Shown: in pieces, positions 58,816 to 64,000 of the stretch
Layout: every line of letters begins with the position of its first letter
Numbering within the stretch: position 1 is the first letter of the stretch
Source: Cerasibacillus terrae
GTDB taxonomy: Bacteria; Bacillota; Bacilli; Bacillales; Amphibacillaceae
Assembly: GCF_008039555.1 (NCBI RefSeq)
Contig: NZ_VDUW01000002.1
Span: 186,001-250,000 of the forward strand
Length of the DNA: 64,000 nucleotides
Reading direction: 5' to 3'
Position numbers and translations under genes: made by a program
Notes under the pieces: model-generated
What the model saw: only the letters and a program-made list of their open reading frames with translations
The model's database searches: none
What the model was told of the DNA's origin: nothing

Positions 58816-60127
58816 ATAGGTTCCAATATTGGATACCTATTTCCTCTGCTTGTTGTCTGTCAAATATGCCGCGAATATCCACTAATACTTTTTTATCATT
58901 TTTGTACAGTGTGTCAACGACATCTAGTGTATATTTCTCTTTGAAAACATCATGAGGAACTGCTAGGACGAGACAGTCTAAATTTTTTAATTGTGCTTCA
59001 TCAACAAGTTCAATGCCATACTCACGATAAACAGTGTCTGCTTCTGCAATTGGATCATGAACAAGTACGTCTAATCCATAATCTTCTAACTCTGTAATGA
59101 TATCTGTGACTTTTGTATTTCTGACATCTGCTACGTTTTCTTTAAAGGTAAGTCCGAGGACACCGATTTTAGCATTGGTGAGCTCTTGTTTTGCTTGGAT
59201 CATTTGTTTAATTACATTTTTTGCAACGTATTTTCCCATATCATCATTCACTTTTCTTCCAGCAAGTATAATTTGGGAATGATACCCTAATTGTTCTGCT
59301 TTATACGTGAAATAGTAAGGGTCTACACCGATACAGTGACCACCTACTAAGCCTGGAGTGAATTTTAAGAAATTCCATTTAGTTGAAGCTGCCTCAAGTA
59401 CAGCATTTGTATCAATATCCATCTTATTAAAGACCATGGCGAGTTCATTCATGAAAGCAATGTTAATATCACGCTGGGAGTTTTCAATAACCTTCGATGC
59501 TTCTGCTACCTTAATGGATTCTGCCTCATGTACTCCTGCTTCAATAATAGCACCGTAAATACTCGATACTTCCCGTAATGCTTCCTCATCAGATCCGGAA
59601 ACAACTTTTATAATTTTCGTTAATGTATTTACTTTATCACCTGGATTAATGCGTTCAGGCGAATAGCCGACTTTAAAGTCTTCACCAAATGTTAAACCAG
59701 ATACTTCTTCTAAGATGGGGATACAGATTTCTTCTGTTGTACCAGGGTAAACGGTTGACTCATATACGACAATCGATCCTTTTGTTAAATTCCGAGCAAT
59801 GGATTTACTTGCATTAATAATCGGAGCAAGATTTGGTGTTTTATCCAAATTAATGGGGGTAGGTACTGATACAATATGGAATTTACATTTCTGTAAATCT
59901 TTTTCATCACTAGTAAATGTCATGGTTGTTTGTTGGATAGCTTCGTCTCCTACTTCATCGGTAACATCTATACCACTTCTGTATTTATCTAATTTTTCTT
60001 CATTTATATCAAAGCCAATGACATCATATTTCTTTGCAAATTCAACTGCTACAGGAAGTCCGACATAACCTAATCCAATAACAGCAATTTTTTCTTCTTT
60101 TGCAAGTAGTTTTTCATATAAGCTCAT
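58814..60127 (-). CDS. Nucleotide-sugar dehydrogenase (UDP-GlcNAc/GalNAc 6-dehydrogenase type, TviB/WbpA-like)
   Basis: 437 residues; NAD-dependent four-electron oxidation of a UDP-sugar C6 to a uronic acid. Rossmann motif IAVIGLGYVGLPVAVEFAKKYDVIGFDI, substrate region STVYPGTTEEICIPILEE, and the catalytic cysteine in GLVGGHCIGVDPYYFTYKA. The GGHCIGVDPYY form and the ~437-residue length fit the HexNAc-dehydrogenase branch better than UDP-glucose dehydrogenase (GGSCFPKD), so an N-acetylhexosaminuronic acid for a surface polymer is inferred. AAAGGTGG precedes the start on the minus strand; it is divergent from gtaB. Confidence 0.92.
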   Translation of the reverse strand: MSLYEKLLAKEEKIAVIGLGYVGLPVAVEFAKKYDVIGFDINEEKLDKYRSGIDVTDEVGDEAIQQTTMTFTSDEKDLQKCKFHIVSVPTPINLDKTPNLAPIINASKSIARNLTKGSIVVYESTVYPGTTEEICIPILEEVSGLTFGEDFKVGYSPERINPGDKVNTLTKIIKVVSGSDEEALREVSSIYGAIIEAGVHEAESIKVAEASKVIENSQRDINIAFMNELAMVFNKMDIDTNAVLEAASTKWNFLKFTPGLVGGHCIGVDPYYFTYKAEQLGYHSQIILAGRKVNDDMGKYVAKNVIKQMIQAKQELTNAKIGVLGLTFKENVADVRNTKVTDIITELEDYGLDVLVHDPIAEADTVYREYGIELVDEAQLKNLDCLVLAVPHDVFKEKYTLDVVDTLYKNDKKVLVDIRGIFDRQQAEEIGIQYWNL

Positions 60128-60191
60128 GATTTTTCCACCTTTATAAAATAAAATTCATTTCTATAGAACAATATACCCCTATATGAACAAC

Positions 60192-60221
60192 TTGTATAGT
60201 AATTTAATGGTGAAATATATT
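60192..60221 (+). promoter_or_regulatory. Possible promoter of gtaB
   Basis: TTGTAT (60192-60197), 18-base spacer and TATATT (60216-60221), 118 bases before the start codon. Confidence 0.35.
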
Positions 60222-60338
60222 ACAATCATTCAACATTTATGTTAATAAACCCAAGAGACATTAAAAAATTGGATACATATAACCCATGTGATAAAATTAC
60301 AAGTAAGTGTTTGAATAAGCATAAAGGGGATTTGCATA

Positions 60339-61217
60339 ATGAAAGTACGTAAAGCAATTATTCCGGCTGCTGGATTAGGTACTCGCTTTCTTCCAGCAAC
60401 AAAAGCGCAACCAAAAGAAATGTTACCGATTGTTGACAAACCAACCATTCAATATATTGTAGAAGAAGCGGTTCGAACTGGTATAGAGGATATTATTATT
60501 ATATCTGGAAGAGGAAAACGAGCAATCGAAGACCATTTTGATACATCTTATGAATTAGAAGAAAAACTAGCCCAAAAAGGAAAAAAAGAACAACTAGAAA
60601 TGGTCCAGGAAATCTCTAACCTAGCGAATATTCACTATATTAGACAAAAAGAACCAAAAGGATTAGGACATGCTATTCTTTGTGCCCACAGTTTTATTGG
60701 TGAAGAACCATTTGCTGTTTTACTAGGGGATGATATTGTTGTATCAGAAGAGCCATGTTTAAAACAGCTGGTTAACGTCTATGAAGAATATGAATCTTCC
60801 GTTATCGGTGTTCACACTGTTCCAAAACATGATGTATCGAAATATGGAATTATTAACCCTGTCGATGACTCAGATAAAAACGCACCAATTCGAGAAATCG
60901 AATCACTCATTGAAAAGCCACCAGTGGAACAAGCACCATCTAATTTAGCCATTATGGGACGGTATATTTTAACACCAGAGATATTTTCGATACTAGAAAA
61001 TCTAGAACCAGGAAAAGATAATGAAATACAATTAACAGATGCTTTGCAAGAATTAAATAAGCGGGAGCGCATGTTAGCATATAATTTCGTTGGGAAACGT
61101 TATGATATTGGAGATAAGTTAGGCTTTGTGAAAGCGACGATTGATTTTGCATTAAATCGAAATGATTTAAAAGAAGATATACGCATTTATATGGAAGAAA
61201 AATTAAGAAAAGAATAA
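60339..61217 (+). CDS. gtaB: UTP-glucose-1-phosphate uridylyltransferase
   Basis: Makes UDP-glucose for glycolipid anchor, teichoic acid glucosylation and exopolysaccharide. 292 residues; nucleotidyltransferase motif [38 protein letters not shown] seen in short blocks, [27 protein letters not shown] near residue 107 and [20 protein letters not shown] at the C-terminus. The ATG at 60339 has AAAGGGG upstream. Followed by its own terminator. Confidence 0.96.
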   Translation: MKVRKAIIPAAGLGTRFLPATKAQPKEMLPIVDKPTIQYIVEEAVRTGIEDIIIISGRGKRAIEDHFDTSYELEEKLAQKGKKEQLEMVQEISNLANIHYIRQKEPKGLGHAILCAHSFIGEEPFAVLLGDDIVVSEEPCLKQLVNVYEEYESSVIGVHTVPKHDVSKYGIINPVDDSDKNAPIREIESLIEKPPVEQAPSNLAIMGRYILTPEIFSILENLEPGKDNEIQLTDALQELNKRERMLAYNFVGKRYDIGDKLGFVKATIDFALNRNDLKEDIRIYMEEKLRKE

Positions 61218-61229
61218 CCAATGTGAAAT

Positions 61230-61281
61230 CGGGCATCCATTTATTTGTGAAATGATCGTGCAGTTTTGGTTGCCCGTTTTT
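61230..61281 (+). terminator. Terminator of gtaB
   Basis: CGGGCA / TGCCCG with a long, partly foldable loop and TTTTTT. Confidence 0.65.
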
Positions 61282-61523
61282 TGATATCTGTCATCCATCT
61301 CAATCCCACTATCCATTTTTAAGTATTTTTCACATTTTCGGTCACCAATTTCCATTCTTGAAACCGTTATGATGTATTTGTTACGAAGTCACCTATCAAA
61401 ATTCACCAAAACTCGCTATATGATTTAAATCCTCCGTCTGTTTTACTCTACCAACTACACTCATTCAACTAAAAATCACTCCTAATCACTACTTTTCAGA
61501 TAATTTATTTATTCATGATGCTA

Positions 61524-61532
61524 TGGTATAAT
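61524..61532 (+). promoter_or_regulatory. Extended -10 promoter of the glycosyltransferase genes
   Basis: TGGTATAAT, a perfect TATAAT with TGn. The transcription start predicted near 61539 lies downstream of the in-frame ATG at 61515 and so supports the ATG at 61593. In the otherwise empty 61282-61523 stretch, CGGTCACCAATTTCCATT near 61340 is an isolated half-unit of the 51-bp array of 9550. Confidence 0.55.
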
Positions 61533-61592
61533 CCATTAGGTATATGTTATTTTGGAAAGTTGTTTTTTGTTAAGGGAAAGGTTGAAAAACCG

Positions 61593-62750
61593 ATGAAGAA
61601 AGTGAAAATTGTCTTTTTTATATATCAATTAGGTGCCGGTGGAGCTGCGAGAACGATGTTGAATATTTTAAATAATATTAATCGTGAGAAGTTCACGCCT
61701 GTTTTAGTTACCTTAGATTATGAAGGAAACTATGAAGAACACCTAAATAAAGACATTAAATTAGTTAAATTGAATACAAAGCGATTACGATCTGCTATAT
61801 TTCCTTTAGCAAAAGTGATTCGCAGAGAACAAGCAGATATTGTGTTTAGTACAATCCCTAATTATAATACAATAGCAATCTTAGCAAGACTTTTTTCATT
61901 TACAAAGGCAAAGAATATTGTTAGAGAAGCAGCATATTTAGGGGGAAGTCTAAAGGAAAATGTAAAGCTATTCGCATATGGAAGGTTATATCGTTTTGCA
62001 TCGAAAGTAATTGCATTATCGAATGGGGTAAAAGAAAATATTGTAAAACGGTATAAGATTAACGAAAACAAAATTAAAGTTATTTATAACCCAGTAGATT
62101 TGGAAAACATTCACAAAAAAATAGAAACAGGAATAATGCCAGAGGAACACGCAGCTGTTTTCCAAAATAGTTCACAGGTAATCATTACGGCTGGTCGGCT
62201 TGTAAAAGACAAAGACCAACAAACATTATTAAAAGGCTTTGCACGTTTAAAAGAAAAAACGGATACAAACATAAAACTCCTTATCCTTGGAGAAGGGAAA
62301 TTAGAGCAAGAATTACGTCAGTTGGCAAAAGAACTTTCCATTGAGAGAGATGTATTCTTCTTAGGTTTTCAACAAAATCCTTATATGTATTTTAAACAGG
62401 CCGATTTATTCGTTTTAACGTCCATACATGAAGGGTTTGGACATGTGTTAGCAGAAGCCTTAGCAGCAGGAACTCCTGTTGTGGCTACTAACTGTAAACC
62501 TGGAGCAGTAGAAGTTTTGGAAGACGGAAAATATGGAAGATTGATTCCAGTCGGTGATTCCGAATCACTGGCAAAGGAAATGTTGAACATCTTGTCATTA
62601 GATGAAGAAGAACGTGAGCAAATAAAGCATCGCGGACAAGAGCGTGCGCAACATTTTGATGCACATGGAATTGTGGAACAATACGAAGAGGTGTTTTTAC
62701 AAGTAATGAAACATAAAATAAATCGAATCACAGGAGATGAAAGAGCATGA
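61593..62750 (+). CDS. Glycosyltransferase family 4 (GT-B fold)
   Basis: 385 residues. The N-terminal domain has the VFFIYQLGAGGAARTMLNIL acceptor-side glycine motif. The C-terminal domain has ITAGRLVKDKDQQTLLKGFARL, LLILGEGKLEQELRQLAKEL and the EX7E nucleotide-sugar block SIHEGFGHVLAEALAAGTPVVATN near residue 295. The sugar and acceptor cannot be told. It is the first of at least three coupled glycosyltransferases behind gtaB, pointing to a capsule or exopolysaccharide unit. Confidence 0.93.
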   Translation: MKKVKIVFFIYQLGAGGAARTMLNILNNINREKFTPVLVTLDYEGNYEEHLNKDIKLVKLNTKRLRSAIFPLAKVIRREQADIVFSTIPNYNTIAILARLFSFTKAKNIVREAAYLGGSLKENVKLFAYGRLYRFASKVIALSNGVKENIVKRYKINENKIKVIYNPVDLENIHKKIETGIMPEEHAAVFQNSSQVIITAGRLVKDKDQQTLLKGFARLKEKTDTNIKLLILGEGKLEQELRQLAKELSIERDVFFLGFQQNPYMYFKQADLFVLTSIHEGFGHVLAEALAAGTPVVATNCKPGAVEVLEDGKYGRLIPVGDSESLAKEMLNILSLDEEEREQIKHRGQERAQHFDAHGIVEQYEEVFLQVMKHKINRITGDERA

Positions 62751-63892
62751 CCATTCCGAAAAAGGTCGTCCATTTGACAACCGTCCATCATCCAAGTGAT
62801 CCGAGAATATATCATAAGGAATGTCTTTCGCTGAAGCGTGCGGGATATGATGTTACCTTAATTGCTCAGCAAGATGAGGAAACAACGGAAAAGGAAAAAC
62901 CTATTCGACATATTCCTTTAAAAACATATAAAAATCGTATCAAGCGAATGTTGTTTGGAACATTTGATTTGTATCGGAAGGCAAAGAAATTAAAAGCAGA
63001 TGTCTATCATTTTCATGATCCTGAGTTATTACCAATTGGTTGGTTATTAAAAAGGAAAAATAATACGGTGATATATGATATTCATGAAGACTATGTCACG
63101 AGTATTTTACAGAAAGAGTATATGTCACCATTTTTCCGAAAAGTCTTTGCGAAAATGTATAAAACAATGGAAAATATATTTGCACGAAAGATGGAACTAT
63201 GTCTTGCGGAAAAATATTATAAAGATATATATCCAACAGGAAAGTGCATTTTAAACTACCCAACAATCAATGAAAAATTTCTTAAGCATGATAGAAAGAA
63301 TCAGCCATTAAAAAATGCCGTATTGTATACTGGTAATGTAACTGAAGATAGAGGGGCACTCATTCATGCAAGGCTTCCGCAAATCGATGAATCCCTATCT
63401 GTACAATTTATTGGAAAATGCCCATCAGACCTGGCAGAAGAAATGTATTCTGTTGCAGGAAATCGTTCAGGACAGCTATTGATTGAAGGAATTGACCAAT
63501 ATATTGAAAAAGAAGCAATTGAAGCAATGTATGTAGAACATAACTGGTTAGCAGGAGTTGCCTTATTTCCACCTACAGACCACTACATGAAAAAGGAACT
63601 GACGAAGTTCTTTGAATATATGAATGCTGGATTACCAATTATTTGCTCTAATTTTCCAGTATGGGAACGATTTATCGACCAATATAAATGTGGTATTGCG
63701 GTTGACCCATACGATTCATCAGCTGTTGAGAAGGCTATCCGATATTTACGGGATCATCCAGAAGAAGCACGTCAAATGGGGGAAAATGGAAAGCAGGCAG
63801 TCCAACAAGAATTAAACTGGTTATCTGAAGAAAAAAAGTTAATTCAATGGTACCAACAATTACTACAGGAAAACAGTACAATTTTAAAATGA
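62747..63892 (+). CDS. Glycosyltransferase family 4-like protein
   Basis: 381 residues, GT-B type. N-terminal VVHLTTVHHPSDPRIYHKECLSL and ADVYHFHDPELLPIG (~residues 85-100); in the C-terminal half TKFFEYMNAGLPIICSNFPVW replaces the usual EX7E block. The pattern resembles enzymes of WbuB/capsule type. A four-base overlap (ATGA) couples it to the previous gene. Specificity is unknown. Confidence 0.9.
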   Translation: MTIPKKVVHLTTVHHPSDPRIYHKECLSLKRAGYDVTLIAQQDEETTEKEKPIRHIPLKTYKNRIKRMLFGTFDLYRKAKKLKADVYHFHDPELLPIGWLLKRKNNTVIYDIHEDYVTSILQKEYMSPFFRKVFAKMYKTMENIFARKMELCLAEKYYKDIYPTGKCILNYPTINEKFLKHDRKNQPLKNAVLYTGNVTEDRGALIHARLPQIDESLSVQFIGKCPSDLAEEMYSVAGNRSGQLLIEGIDQYIEKEAIEAMYVEHNWLAGVALFPPTDHYMKKELTKFFEYMNAGLPIICSNFPVWERFIDQYKCGIAVDPYDSSAVEKAIRYLRDHPEEARQMGENGKQAVQQELNWLSEEKKLIQWYQQLLQENSTILK

Positions 63893-63910
63893 CAGAAGGA
63901 TTGTGCTAAA

Positions 63911-64000
63911 ATGAAGAAACCATTTAAACAAAATACGCTAATATCAGTTATTACACCAGCGTATAATGCGGAGAAGTTTATTAGCCAAACGATTGAATCG
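63911..64000 (+). CDS. Glycosyltransferase family 2, N-terminal fragment
   Basis: The first 30 codons are visible before the window ends. After a short basic start (MKKPFKQN) comes the GT-A opening LISVITPAYNAEKFISQTIES, in which ITPAYN and the following helix are diagnostic of family 2. It starts 18 bases after the previous stop, so it belongs to the same operon. Confidence 0.85.
   Translation, partial: MKKPFKQNTLISVITPAYNAEKFISQTIES

Noticed and set aside
58814..60127. UDP-glucose 6-dehydrogenase
   Set aside because: The catalytic block is GGHCIGVDPYY, as in UDP-N-acetylhexosamine dehydrogenases, not the GGSCFPKD form of UDP-glucose dehydrogenases.

Overview
The window is chromosomal DNA of an endospore-forming, motile, AT-rich Bacillaceae bacterium. 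The basis is the gene order prmC, spoIIR, ywlC, mntP, ywlE, rpiB, ywlG, glyA, upp, atp operon, ywzB, murAA, spoIID, spoIIQ, spoIIID, mbl, flhO, flhP, fabZ, which follows the Bacillus subtilis backbone between prfA and ywpB, with insertions. The ATP synthase c subunit has a neutralophile-type GxGxGxG helix. The genus cannot be fixed from sequence alone; Oceanobacillus/Virgibacillus-like relatives are my best guess. Layout: 1-9.4 kb holds translation, tRNA-modification, protein-arginine-phosphatase, one-carbon and uracil-salvage genes. A cluster of DnaA-box-like sites lies in front of ywlC. 9.5-12.6 kb has a 51-bp tandem array and a secreted subtilisin-family protease whose last ~30 codons appear cut off by a TGA. 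13-20.5 kb is the complete atpIBEFHAGDC operon. 21.7-31.7 kb is murAA and spoIID, separated by an inserted dpp/ykf-like operon for dipeptide or murein-peptide uptake (dppBCDE, ykfA, ykfD) with a CodY-box-like site. 32-38 kb has an ABC exporter pair, spoIIQ, spoIIID and mbl. 38-41 kb has two flagellar rod/hook proteins, an EpuA-type protein and fabZ. 41-47.4 kb has a lipoprotein and a TetR/adaptor/RND efflux set. 47.4-52.9 kb has a UspA protein, gnd and zwf (oxidative pentose phosphate pathway) and a small membrane protein. 53-58 kb has tagO and a four-gene heme-copper enzyme cluster. 58.8-64 kb begins a surface-polysaccharide locus (UDP-sugar dehydrogenase, gtaB, three glycosyltransferases). 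The most exciting system is the heme-copper cluster at 54.7-57.95 kb. Its catalytic subunit keeps all six metal-binding histidines but has Asn where oxidases carry the cross-linked active-site Tyr. The operon carries an Fnr-type palindrome centred at exactly -41.5 from a perfect TATAAT-derived start. Together this points to an anaerobically induced CuA-type nitric oxide reductase rather than a terminal oxidase. A second striking theme is intergenic repeats: six tandem arrays (51, 51, 20, 41, 20 and 52 bp periods), most placed directly behind transcription terminators and four of them sharing an ATCGG core; a ~151-bp two-hairpin element in three full copies (two head-to-tail) with at least six ~30-65-bp derivatives; and one nested-palindrome element.
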